Source of the DNA: Dillenia suffruticosa
Taxonomy: Eukaryota; Streptophyta; Magnoliopsida; Dilleniales; Dilleniaceae
DNA length: 64,000 nt
Assembly (NCBI GenBank): GCA_033439265.1
Contig: JAVTVX010000027.1
Span: 5,099,001 to 5,163,000, forward strand
Reading direction: 5' to 3'
The notes beneath the pieces are model-generated. The model ran no database searches and was not told the DNA's origin. It saw only the letters and a program-made list of their open reading frames with translations. The position numbers and the translations under genes are program-made. Below, piece by piece: positions 36,559-47,090 of the stretch (position 1 is its first letter; the number at the start of each line of letters is the position of its first letter).

Positions 36559-37349
36559 CTTGAAGGTTACAAATTTGACCCCCATGGAGAATATGTGTGG
36601 CAATGGCTTCCTGAACTTGCAAGACTGCCAACTGAGTGGATACACCACCCATGGAATGCACCAGAGTCGGTTCTACAGGCTAGCTTGGATCTAACTACCC
36701 ACTCCCCATTGTACAAATAGATGCAGCAAAAGCCAGGTTGCAAGAAGCACTTTCAGATATGTGGCAGCAAGAGGCTTCTTCCAGAGCCGCTATGGAAAAT
36801 GGAACAAAGGAAGGACTTGGAGATTCATCCAAATCAACCCCATTTGCATTTCCTCAAGACATACAGATGGACGTGGACCATGAACCAGCAAGGAATTGAC
36901 ACGCAACCACAAATAGACGCTACGAGGACCAGATGGTCCCTAGCATGACTTCTTATATAAGACTAGAGGACGAAGAGGTATCCTTGAATTTTAGGAACAC
37001 AACTGACGAAAGCAGGGCTGAAGTTCCTATGAATATAAATGTCAATGAAGAAGCACCAGAAGAAACACTGAATCAAGGGGTTTTGAGACGTGTTCGAGGC
37101 AACAACACTGCATTGCAAATGAATATTGCTCCAGCACTGCGAAACCCCGAGGAATCCACGACTGATTCTTCGAGTAGTAGCAGAGTTAGGGATGTAGTAG
37201 TCATTCCAGTTTGGTCCCCTTCAACTCCTAGTTATTCAGAACAATTTGCAGGTGATGAAAATGGCATCGCCACTGGTTCATCTTACTTGCAAAGGCACCC
37301 GCAGTCTCACCAACTACTGAATTGGAGGCGACTTTCCCAGACTGGGTGA
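36559..37349 (+). pseudogene. CRY1-like: Cryptochrome 1 C-terminal exon fragment
   Basis: After a good acceptor (CTTCTACAG) the frame reads LEGYKFDPHGEYVWQWLPEL, ARLPTEWIHHPWNAPESVLQ: the end of the photolyase-like domain. A deletion near 36678-36684 shifts the frame. It resumes as ELGSNYPLPIVQIDAAKARL and runs through the CCE tail, with DQMVPSMTS, STTDSSSSS and SEQFAGDENGI, and ends LQRHPQSHQLLNWRRLSQTG, the CRY1 terminus. Within this second frame TGA at 36897-36899 is a further stop. CRY1 is the flavin blue-light receptor, and its tail binds COP1/SPA. The FAD-binding core and first exons are absent from the window, so this is a DNA-level fragment with an intron flank, not a processed copy. 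It lies on the strand opposite the transposase, between two of its exons. Confidence 0.93.
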
Positions 37350-38584
37350 GTGAAATATGATCTCATAATAAACTTGTTTATAGGAAGTTTTGATCTCCAT
37401 GTTTAAAAATCTTTAACCTGGAAGCAATTATGCAATAGATTTCATGTTCCATTTCTGAAAGCAGGTTATGAAGCTGATCTCCAGTGCAGTTAAGATTTCA
37501 CAGTGTTCATATGTTCAACCTATACTGTAACATTCTTCCTTTTCTTCTTATACCTCTGTGCTTAAGTACCTTTTTCTTTTACAGTAATCAAGTCCTGGTT
37601 TTCTTCTATAAATAGGGAAATACTTGATGCATTTTATTTTAGGGTATGTGGATAAAGAAACATATTTTCTCTGGTGTCCTCAATATGTAGGTAGCTTATG
37701 AATTGAATTAATTGAAGAATAGCTCTTACTGAAAGCAATTGAAGTTATATGCTATCAGGGAATATTATGTTAAAAATTCAAATTAAATATATATATTAAA
37801 TTTTATCTAGTGTCCTCAACCCCATTTATACAATGAAAATGAAAGGAAAATCCACTTACATCCCAAGTGCTGCATGGCTGCCCTTTTTTATGTCAGTAAT
37901 GTTATTATTGATTTCCATGTTTCTCTTCAATACCAAGTAGTAATGCAAAATATGTTCACTTCAAATTCAATTACAACAAACAACAATCTCAAGATAGCAA
38001 CCCTCAGATCTTATAAACCCAAAAATATCAAATACATTGATGATTCAGTCCCGCAAACTTCACACTGTCATCTAAGTTTTCTCTGCTTCATGTTGAGGTC
38101 TCAAATCCTACACATTCTTTCTAATATTCAACAATTAACAAACTGTACGCATGTACTGCCCTTTTGACTATGAGAGTAATTGTTAGTTCAAGTTTAAAGA
38201 TAAGGGACTTGTAAAGTTACAATTATTTAGGTACAAAATGGAATATAAAACACTAAAATATGAAGCTCACCTGACTATATGTGTGTGTGTGTGTGTGTTT
38301 TGGTATCCCCTAAACAATGTCTTACTAGTGGACAAATGTGGAATCATGGAATTACATTTTTAATTTAGGAAGTTGGTCAATTACATACCGATATAGCTTT
38401 TGCTCTCTCCCCACTCTAGGTCTTGTCCTCCTTTTGAAATGTGCGTTCAAAAGTGTCCATATATGAAGGCTCAAATCCTCTTTTCTTAGCCTATTAAAAA
38501 AAAAAAAAAAAAAAAACCTCACAATTTCCATTAATGAAATAGTAAAAACATAAATTAATTGATTTTAAAAAAATATAGGTTTTT
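37350..38584. other. Non-coding, 3' flank of the cryptochrome fragment
   Basis: May include captured CRY1 3' UTR at first. A (GT)n run lies at ~38280-38298 and a poly(A) run at ~38493-38516. No gene seen. Confidence 0.5.
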
Positions 38585-39409
38585 TTATTGAGTTACTGGT
38601 CTTTTTCTATACTCATCGATATTGATTGACTCCCCTACATAAGTGGCAGACTCTTGCCCAGAATTACATGATCTATTTCTTTTGTTCTGCTCACTTCTTT
38701 TTTTACTCCCCTTGGACTCCCAAATGACCAGCATTCTCATCCAATTTTCCTGTGTGATACAAGTTGGTTTTGTCCGACTTAATTTCGCTTTATTGATCAC
38801 ATTTCGAATGTGATCACCAACTTTCTTCTTGAAAATTCTTCTTATTTCATTCTCCTCTGATTCATTCCAACTAAACCTCCGTTGCAATTAAAAAAAAAGT
38901 ATATTTAACTTTATTAAAACATGAAGTTTAATTGATGTATCAAATGAAAGGTCAAACTTACCTTAAATTCTCTCCACCATAACTCTTTTGTTTCATTTGG
39001 AGTGCTGGTGTAATTGATTGATGTCCCTCGCCAATGGTTATTAATAATTTTATTGAGAATACGCATGATATATACTGAATCTGAGAATCTAGATATAAAC
39101 AATTTACAAATGAGTAATGGTAAATAACAAATATAATTAAAAGAACCATATATATATATATATATAATAATCATATTAAATAAAATTATAAAATAAAATA
39201 CTAAAGAATCTCCGCATGCGGATATGATGTTTCGCGTATTTTCTATACCTATGTCCCTCGCAACATTTGATTGTTGCATTGAAGGTGCAACTAAAGAAGA
39301 TGGGGCTGCAGGAAATTTAGAAAGAGAGGGGGATGGGGATGGCGAAGGGGAAGGGGTAGTGCTAGATCGTTCTTGTGAAATTCGGACATATCCTCCATGT
39401 TTATACTGA
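38585..39409 (-). pseudogene. CACTA (En/Spm-type) transposase, N-terminal and central exons
   Basis: Three exon-like pieces lie on the minus strand. Near 39409-39215: KHGGYVRISQERSSTTPSPS, a Ser/Pro-rich N-terminus. Near 39090-38965: IINNHWRGTSINYTSTPNET, then KELWWREFK. At 38885-38585: RRFSWNESEENEIRRIFKKK, VGDHIRNVINKAK, WMRMLVIWESKGSKKRSEQN, KRNRSCNSGQ. This order is that of the Transposase_24 family found in plant CACTA elements: a WxxF segment, an ExxIRxxFxKK helix, then W....S..F...SE.NK.NR. The protein would bind the element's ends or catalyse its movement. I see no clean full-length frame, and 38950-38890 is intron-like. The coding potential is probably lost. Confidence 0.78.
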
Positions 39410-40610
39410 CAAATATAAATATTAGATAAATGAGGAAAACAACAATTGCATGTTTTAGGAATAGATAAGAATGTGCCTCAAGAAGCTTACCGTATTCAAA
39501 CTATTGTAGCGGACAGAATATCACCAGCACTCCAACTAACTGACCATCAACTAAATTTCAGCATGTCAATCGTTTATATTAGTAATTTAAAAATGCTAAT
39601 TCCCACGCCGATAATAGTAATTTCTATATTTGATATTATTTTATCCTTGGGCTAAAAAAAATTCTGAAATTTCAAAATAAATAGAGAACGGGTGCAAAGG
39701 ACTTACAATCATAGATATGGGTTTTTTGTAGCAGAGGGGAGTGCACAGTCTTCTAGGCAATTATTAATGGAATTTGATGTTCGATGGAAGCTTTAGTCCA
39801 TGGAAGAGCATGCCATGTCAAGCAGAAGATTAAGGATTAACTAACCTTGAAATTTTTCTCATCGATGGCAACTAAGAATGGAATTCAGGCATATGAAGAT
39901 AGTCTTATCCTATGCACTTCCTTAATCACTCCTAATCTCTTCAAAGTACTTCCACCAAAACTGTAACCTAAAAACTTGTAAATAATAAGCTGGCTTTGCA
40001 ACGGTGTTATGCAACGAATAAGAACGAAAGCATAAAACACATAGTTTAACCAAAATATTTTCCAATATCAGGTGTGCTATCTACATATATTGGACCACAA
40101 CTTCTGTGGGTGCTTTTTGAACTTCTTTCAAGCTTGGGATAAAGAACCAAAAATTAAACAAATCGTGTAATGTTTACCTGCACTTCTGAGATCAATCTGT
40201 GAAGCATAATTGGAAAAAGTGAAAAAAGAAAAAATTGCAAATGTACTTAGAAGTGTGATTCAAATTTACCTCAGTGAGAAACTTCTGAAGGGTGCATATT
40301 CTCCATAACATGAAAATCTTTGGTGGTAATGTATTGCAGTGTCCTCTCGTAATGTCTTGATGCTTAAGAAACCAAATCCATTGCTTTTCACGGTGTTATC
40401 TATTCGTAGTTGCTTTCACTTCCCACTAAATATTTCCATATGAATCAAGAGGTAGACCAAAAATACTTGCATTCCAATGACCAAATATACAAAAATCTTT
40501 CATAGATGAAGAATCTTCAAAACAACAAATGTGCGGGAGAAAAAAAGACAAAAAAGTTTACCAAAAGATAAATGGGAGAACCAAGAACAAAAGTTTAATA
40601 ATAAGTTTAC
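39410..40610. other. Non-coding interior of the CACTA-like region
   Basis: AT-rich, with short open stretches of unknown origin (for example MHVLGIDKNVPQEAYRIQTI from 39446 on +). No family recognised. Confidence 0.4.
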
Positions 40611-40694
40611 CATAAGTTAGTTTGGGATTGACAGTCCGCAGCTTAATCACAGCTTCCAGCACAGTGTTCAAGAAAGAAACAGAACCAATATATC
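40611..40694 (-). pseudogene. SOS4/PDXK-like: Single exon of pyridoxal kinase
   Basis: Between an acceptor (CCCTTGCAG) and a donor (GTAAAC) the 84-base exon reads YIGSVSFLNTVLEAVIKLRT, then VNPKLTY. It is in phase to complete the Gly of the TGYIGS motif and the Val of LTYVCDPVMGD. This is exon-for-exon plant pyridoxal kinase (SOS4), which makes pyridoxal 5'-phosphate in the vitamin B6 salvage pathway. The exon has no lesion. The flanking exons (HTHLLTG before, CDPVMGDEGK after) are not found within 500 bases on either side. It therefore looks like a captured fragment. A gene with very large introns is not strictly excluded. Confidence 0.82.
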
Positions 40695-42176
40695 CTGCAA
40701 GGGAAAGAAGAGTTGAGGATGAACAACTACATTAAAAAGTTAGCTCAAAGCAAGGAAGGAGTAGTACTTTCCAAAAGCTTCAACCTCAACAACACATTCC
40801 CCATAGAAAAATGAACAAATAAATGTGAGAGAGAGAGAGAGAGAGAGAGGATTTAACGGTTTGCAATTGATCTCAAAGCTTGGCAATCCTTTCTTCCTAT
40901 AAACAATGCATGTTACAATGCACTTTGACTTTAAAAGAAAGAAAATATTCGAGGGTTAAGAATTTAAGCACTTAGATTCTCTGTGTAAGCCACAGGATAT
41001 TCACTACACGTAAAATTAAAACAACAGAGAACAAGATCAAAGAAAGCATTAACGAAGAGTAAAACAACAGAGAAAACAGGACACGAAAGGATATTGCCAA
41101 TCTCTATATGCATCAGAAAATTTAAAACCTTGTTGAGGAGCCAAATTGAAAAGGTCAGGACGCATACTCTTATCAGCAGTATCATGTGCTTCTCTGTCCA
41201 CATGTAACACCTCTCAGACACAGCATGATTCCTAACTGTCACAGAAACTCAAAGAGATGCAAAATTTTATCTCCAACCATGAAGAATATAAACTGTGCAG
41301 ACTCACCAACTTCTAATTATTACGCAAAAGGTTCATAAGCCAAACAGTAATTATTTTATGAAAATGCACATTAATCATTTGAGGAAGTGGGGCAGGAGAT
41401 CCATTAATAACGTCAGCCACAATAGTGGCATTAAAAGTTATGTTGATATGAACATACTCTGAACACATGAAAGTTGGACATATCACTCAGACTAGGATCT
41501 TGTGTTTACCACGACAACATATCATCAGTTTAGATTAAAATCTTATTGTCACATAGGTTAAACAAGTTATGAAAACTTGTATTGTCTCTTACTAACCAGT
41601 TGGCCTTCTCTATGAAGCTTGAGATATGAAACCAGATTTAAGCCTTATGCTGAATAAGACATGAATTACTTAGGCTTAAAAACATACAAATCCTAAAAAA
41701 TAATGAAATATATAATGAAAATAATCTAAAACTTTAATTTTTATTCTCAAGAAAAATATATATAAATGAATATACAATATACAAATGAACCAATAAAAAT
41801 AATTTTTTGTTTTATATAGTATCAACTATTGTAATTTTAAGAAAAGTTTATCACATATTTAATATACAAATAATTATCAATTGCCATTAAAACCTAATTT
41901 AAAACAATTATTAACTATTTCAATGCACGTTCCTCAAACATGGCCGGTCTGAGCAGTTGGAATAGAAACCTAGCAAGTTTGATCAAGTCTCATGTTTGTC
42001 CAATTCTATTACTACCCTGGACCAGTTTAGACTCTGGGTTTCCTCTTCAAACCAGCCAGTCCGATTCAGGTTCAATAACACTACCATTAACAATTTTTGT
42101 TTGTCAAGCAATATCATAAATATTTCTACAATATAATACTACAGAATGAGGAGAAATTTATGGTGCAAATTCAAAC
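40695..42176. other. Intron-like DNA between captured exons
   Basis: Includes a (GA)n run at ~40829-40849. At ~41206-41045 (minus) an exon-like open stretch reads EVLHVDREAHDTADKSMRPD, LFNLAPQQGFKFSDAYRDW; it is protein-like but unidentified. The remainder is AT-rich. Confidence 0.45.
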
Positions 42177-42313
42177 CTCAAACATGATTCCAGTATAATA
42201 AGCTAGGCCACGGACGATAGATGCATCAAATTGAATCCATTCAGAGATCCTCGGCTAAAGAGATAATCTTTTAAGATCAGCCACCGCCCCATTTCCAGCT
42301 CCAAGTACCTCTA
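42177..42313 (-). pseudogene. HisRS-like: Single exon of histidyl-tRNA synthetase
   Basis: After an acceptor (AAATGTAG) the minus strand reads VLGAGNGAVADLKRLSL, then a disrupted spot (TAG, frame change), then ISEWIQFDASIVRGLAYYTG, IMFE. It ends at a donor-like GTTTGA. FDxSxVRGLxYYTGxVFE is the class-II signature of histidyl-tRNA synthetase, the enzyme that charges tRNA-His. This form is the plant organellar type. The small indel near 42250 breaks the frame, and no other HisRS exon lies nearby. A captured, decayed gene fragment is the best reading. Confidence 0.85.
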
Positions 42314-43165
42314 CATTTATGCAAAGCATGACTTGCGTATTAGATATAATTCATAATTCAAGATGCTAATTTTGGTTCATCAAGTGTGCACGTGCAAGCC
42401 CAGTGTGTATGCGTTCGTCTTTTCTTTTTCTTCTTTTTTTTGGGGGGGGGGGGTAATAGATTCACTAAGAAGCACCAAGAGGTAGCCCCTAATTGACACA
42501 AAAATCAGCTAGAAACACAAAATTACTTAATGTTCATCAATATCCCCATTTTCCACACAAGGAAATGAAATTCCTCAAGCAAAATGTAAGCAATTACACA
42601 GAGGCCTCAATCGCCCCCGAACAATCCCATCTGTATACCTCCACATGTTTAGTAGGACTAATAGCATGAAACCTGTTCTCGTAACTCTGAAACCCACTGT
42701 GAAGCCCAGATCTACTACCAACTAAAGCATGCTCCAGTCCACTCAATTCCCACAATGCATAAGTTAGGTAATTACGGATTGATTTCAGTTAACGATGCCA
42801 TGAGAAACCTGTTCTAGCAGGAAATAGAGTCATCAACAGTGTTCAAGTCCATACGAAATTGAAGTTCACCAAAGACTTAGAAGTGCCTATTGCCACTAAA
42901 AATTCTAAACATCCTAATAATGCAGTGGGTATTTTCAGTTAACAATTGCACATTGCAGTGACCAGAGAGAGACCCGAACCTGCAGAACAAATCACGCCTG
43001 CAGAACCTAAGACAAACACAGCCGAACACCTCCAATTGCATAAATTGAAACTAATCACCAAATTAGGTCAGAAGGAGAACCGTCCTAGAGGGAGGGACAA
43101 AGGACAAAGATTTGAGATTATCATTTCAAAACCCTAAAAATTAAAATCCTCCACCCTTGAAGGGT
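42314..43165. other. Non-coding interior of the CACTA-like region
   Basis: Contains a T/G tract (42434-42453) and no recognised gene. The stretch 42940-43140 has leader-like composition on the minus strand but no recognisable protein. Confidence 0.4.
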
Positions 43166-43169
43166 CTAT

Positions 43170-43350
43170 TTTTTTTTTTTATTTTAGTCTCTGCCCTGGT
43201 ATATGAGGTTTCAGTCCAACTAATCCAGATCAACTCGACTATCGAGCCTTCTATAGGAAAGAAGATTTTCCAAAATAATCTTTTCCGTTCCCAAGAAGGT
43301 TCGAATCTGAACACTTGGTTAAAAGATACGATGTCTTCTTACTGACCTTT
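43170..43350 (-). mobile_element. tRNA-derived SINE copy
   Basis: On the minus strand: head GGTCAGTAAGAAGACATCG, B-box-like GATTCGAACCTTCTTGGG, shared AACGGAAAAG motif, A-rich tail (T run at 43171-43181 on +). Same family as the copies at 32905, 43412 and 57970. Confidence 0.6.
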
Positions 43351-43411
43351 GGTATGTTGCACCCATTCTCCGTCTTATGCCTTGCGGTTCCTATTTTTTT
43401 TATATCTTAGC

Positions 43412-43590
43412 TTGGTCACCATTTGGTATTTGAAGTTTCGTTTTGATTAAATCTAGATCGATCGCTGTAGGACTTGCTTTAAGGGATTAGGTCTCCCAAT
43501 AATGATTTTTTTCTCGCTTCCATGCAAAGTCAAACCCAAAGCATCGGGGATGAGAAGCAGTTCCCTTAACCAGCCACACCAACAAATGTT
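43412..43590 (-). mobile_element. tRNA-derived SINE copy
   Basis: On the minus strand: GGTGTGGCTGGTTAAGGGAA (A-box-like) and GGGTTTGACTTTGCATGG (B-box-like), then GGGAGACCTAAT as in the sister copies. It sits next to another copy (43170-43350) in the same orientation. Confidence 0.6.
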
Positions 43591-43604
43591 GATCTTATGC
43601 TTGA

Positions 43605-44492
43605 GTTTTGTACCGAAATAACTCAAAAAAAATTAAAATAACTCAAACGGAAAAATATTTCCGTTTCTAACCCATATTTGTCGGGAGTTGAAGACGCGAC
43701 ACATTGTGTCGCATCTTCAATCCGCGACAAAGTCCAGAGAGAGAGAGGAGTCTGTGGGGAGGGAGAGAGGGGAGGAGAGCGGCCGGGGAGGGGGGCGAAG
43801 GGGGGAGGGAGGAGGGCGGTAGGGGGAAGGAGAGAGAGAGGGGAGGACCGCGGTGGGGTGCAAAAGGGGGAGGGAGAAAGACAGGGGAGGGCTGCGGGGG
43901 GTTCGTTGGGGGAGGAAGAGAGAGAGGGGAGGAGCGCAGCGCGGGGAGGAGGGGGAAGGAGAGAGAGATGGGAGGGGCACGGCGGGGTGCAGAGGGGGGA
44001 GGAAGAGAGAGAGAGGGAAGGGCCGCGGGGGACAGAGGGAGAGGGAGAGAGACAGAGGGGAGGAGCGGCGGGCGGAGGGGAGAGGGAGAGAGACAGAGGA
44101 GGAGCGCGGCAGCCCTCCCACCTCCCCTCTTCTCTCCCTCCCTCCCCCTCCGCAGCCCTCCCCCCTCCGTACCCGGTCGTGCCCCTCCCCTCTCTCTCCT
44201 TCCCCCCTCTACCCCCGCCGCGGTCCTCCCCTCTTTCTCTCCCTCCCTCCCCCCTCCGCACCCTGCTGCGGTGCTCCCCTCTCTCTCTCCTTCCCCCTTC
44301 CGCCCTCCTCCCTCCCCCTCTACCCCTTGCCGCTCTCCTCCCCTCTCTCTCTCCCTCCCCCGCAGACTCCTCTCTCCTCTCTAAATTTTGTCACGGGTTG
44401 AAAACGCGACACAGTGTGTCGCATTTTCGACTCTCGACGAATGTGGGTTAGAAACAGAAATATTTTTCCGTTTGAGTTATTTCTGTACAAAA
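43605..44492. mobile_element. Foldback element FB2 with purine-rich arms
   Basis: Tips TTTTGTACCGAAATAACTC (left) and, reverse-complemented, TTTTGTACAGAAATAACTC (right) are followed on both sides by GGAAAAATATTTC(C/T)GTTTCT, AACCCA and a GACGCGACAC-type hairpin. Inside, the left half is a long GA/GGGGAGG-rich purine tract (43736-44113). The right half is its pyrimidine complement (44114-44380), built from ~50-60-bp units such as GGAGAGAGAGAGGGGAGGA followed by (G)CGCGGC. The whole can fold into one long hairpin. The tips share order and motifs with FB1 at 22.4 kb. Open frames on both strands here are low-complexity artefacts, not genes. Confidence 0.85.
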
Positions 44493-45255
44493 TTCCTTAT
44501 GGCTCGCAATTCTATACTTCTAAGAAAACAAATAACTATCTTCTTGAAATTATAAGAAAACAAAATAATAGGTATATACATGCGGTACTTGAGTATGTGC
44601 AATTAAAACGTTTCCAAACACCACGGAAAGTCATAAAAATATTATAAAAGTTTTTAAAAATAATATTAAGAATTTGAAAATGTTATTTATTTCTTAAAAA
44701 TTAAAACCTGTCTTTTTCCTGCTGTCTTTTTTTCCTACTTTATCATCGTATGTTGTAGTCCCCACTTGAATATATATTTCTGATTCAAACCCTTACTTCA
44801 TCAATTAAGAGCTTTTAGTTTGGAGTATTTGATATACGACATAAGAGATGGGATAAAATGGACGAGATTTGATAGAGAGTAAGAAAAAAAAAATTAAAAA
44901 CACATGGGACTAAAATTAAAATATTATATTATCAATTTTTCATTCTCCGTCTCTCTCCCCTTGAAAAGAAGGTGCAAAATATCGGTTTATTAATTTTTCC
45001 GAAATCAAAATACTTTTTAATTTTATTATTATTTTTATAAATCAAATATGATATTCTCTGTCTCACATCTAATTTTTATATTTTGTATACCACTTCAAAT
45101 ATTATCTAGAATTAAAATTTCTAACACCATTTTACATATTCTTAGTGATTAAATTTGCAAATAGTAGTAACAAAAATATGAACTTTTTTTGTATTAATTT
45201 TTTATATTTGAATGTAAATTCATTAAACCTTGAGCACAAATCCTTGTTCCGTGGA
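44493..45255. other. AT-rich spacer
   Basis: No gene or repeat of known type recognised. Confidence 0.5.
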
Positions 45256-45259
45256 AACA

Positions 45260-46490
45260 TATGAGGATAATCTTAAAAGCTCTTAGCAACGGATATCAAA
45301 TCGGTTGCTAACTTAGTGATAAATTATAGATTCTATTATTAAGTTAGCGACAGAAGTACAAATTCGTCACTAAAATTTTTTATTTTATTTTAAAAAAATT
45401 TTATTTTATTTTATTATTTTTCCTTTTATCTTATTATCTTATTATTTTCTTTTTCTTTTTCTTATTTTTCTTTTATTCTTTTCCAAACCTTATAAGAGTT
45501 TGTAAATAGATGGTCGTCTCTCAGTAACTGTCTATTTCACTGCCCCCTCCCTCAGAAACTACTATCTTATCGCTTCGAAATATTGTGTAGAGTTTTGATA
45601 TACTGTCTTCCCTACTAAGAATCATGACGATAGAAGATAAACGACTAAACTTCCAAAAGCGATTGAACCATTGATGAGAGAAGCAAACGGGAGGAGAAAA
45701 TGAAGAATACAAAGGATAAACTCCACAATAGTGGCTAATAGAAAATTTTTTATTAGAAATTGGTTAAATTTTTTATTGATAAAATTTGTTAATTTGGTCA
45801 AAATTATATCATTTACTATTATTGCAACTCGATTTCGTTATTTAAAATAGATTAAAAAGTGAGATATCATTGAAAATATTGGGAATAGTTATTCAAAAGA
45901 AATTTAGTTATGAAATTGGCCATAAATTTTGAAATATCAGTAATAAATTAATGACAAATTTAGTCACAAATAATTTTTTTAGTTAATTAGCCACGAATTT
46001 ACTCACGAATATTTTTTGTAACTAATTAGTACCGAATTTAGTAATAAATAATAGAGTTCGTTGCTAAATTTTATGACAAATATTGGTTAATTAACGATAA
46101 AAAATTTTTGTAACTAATTAGCGACAAAATTTGTTAAGAAATTTTTTCGTCGCTAAATTTAGCGATAAAAAGAGTATTTGTCACTAAACTTAACAACAGA
46201 TAATAGTATATGTGGCAAAGTTTAGCAATGAAATTTTTATTCGTCACTAATTAGCGACGAATTTTACAACAAATAATTTTTTGTCTCCAATTATCAATAA
46301 ATTTATTAATAAAAATTTTTTCGTCGCCAATTAGCGATAAATTTAGTCACGAACAAAGTATCCATTACTAATTTAGTCATGATTACTTTTTCGTCACCAA
46401 TTTTGTTACAAAATAGTAACGAAAAAATTTTTCATTATTAAATTTATCATAAAATAACGACAAATTTTTTCTATCGCTAATGCTACTTAA
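45260..46490. repeat. Block of degenerate GCGACGAA/TTCGTCGC repeats (CACTA subterminal type)
   Basis: Dozens of diverged motifs such as TTAGCGACGAATTT, TTCGTCGCTAA, TTTGTCACTAAA and AATTTAGTCACGAA occur in both orientations every ~30-40 bases. A non-repeated T-rich insert lies at ~45380-45780. The same motif family occurs at 33617-34030. The block is on the transposase-upstream side and fits the 5' subterminal region of a CACTA element. A terminal TAGTG tip could not be identified, so the right border is open. Confidence 0.65.
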
Positions 46491-47090
46491 TGCATGAGAG
46501 GGTTTATTAAAAATACAAAATAATTAATATTTATTTCCACTAATTTAAGATTTTGGAGTGTAAGGAAATGAAACAAAAAATAAAATAATATAAGAATGAG
46601 AGGTGCTGAATTTGAGTCATGACATATGCCTTTCACTTCATTTAAAACTATCACATAATTAGATTAATTACCAAGCACATAGGGTAGAGTGTTAACATTC
46701 TGCACAATTAACATTTCATTTCATTAGTTTAAAACTTTGAATAGATGGTAATCATGCAAAATAAAAGACGTTTAAAGAGCGATCTTGAATCATATTATCG
46801 GATGGATTGCTCAATATATAGGAAAGACATTACTACAATATAAAATAATTAATAATATCTCCGACTCAAACTTTTTTAAAATGATAAGCATTTATATTAG
46901 AGATAGGCACACAAAATTTACCCCAAGCAAATGAATGGGAAAGGAAACTCAACTTCTTTTATAACTAACAATTTTCAAGACCATGGACGACTGCAAATAA
47001 CACAGTTACTCTAGTACAAGACTTTGGTCAAGCTCAGACAGTAGGAAACACTGGTGACCCTTCTTCTCATTAAGATATGGGAAATCAGAT
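46491..47090. other. Spacer and 3' flank of the second GASA relic
   Basis: AT-rich. From ~46915 (CAAGCAAATGAATGGGAAAG) the DNA matches the 3' flank of GASA copy 1 near 25755, marking the extent of the duplicated unit. Confidence 0.5.

Noticed and set aside
43623..44451. Long Arg/Gly/Glu-rich and Pro/Ser/Leu-rich frames on both strands (up to 257 codons)
   Set aside because: All overlap the purine/pyrimidine arms of the foldback FB2. They are low complexity, open in several frames at once, and mirror each other.
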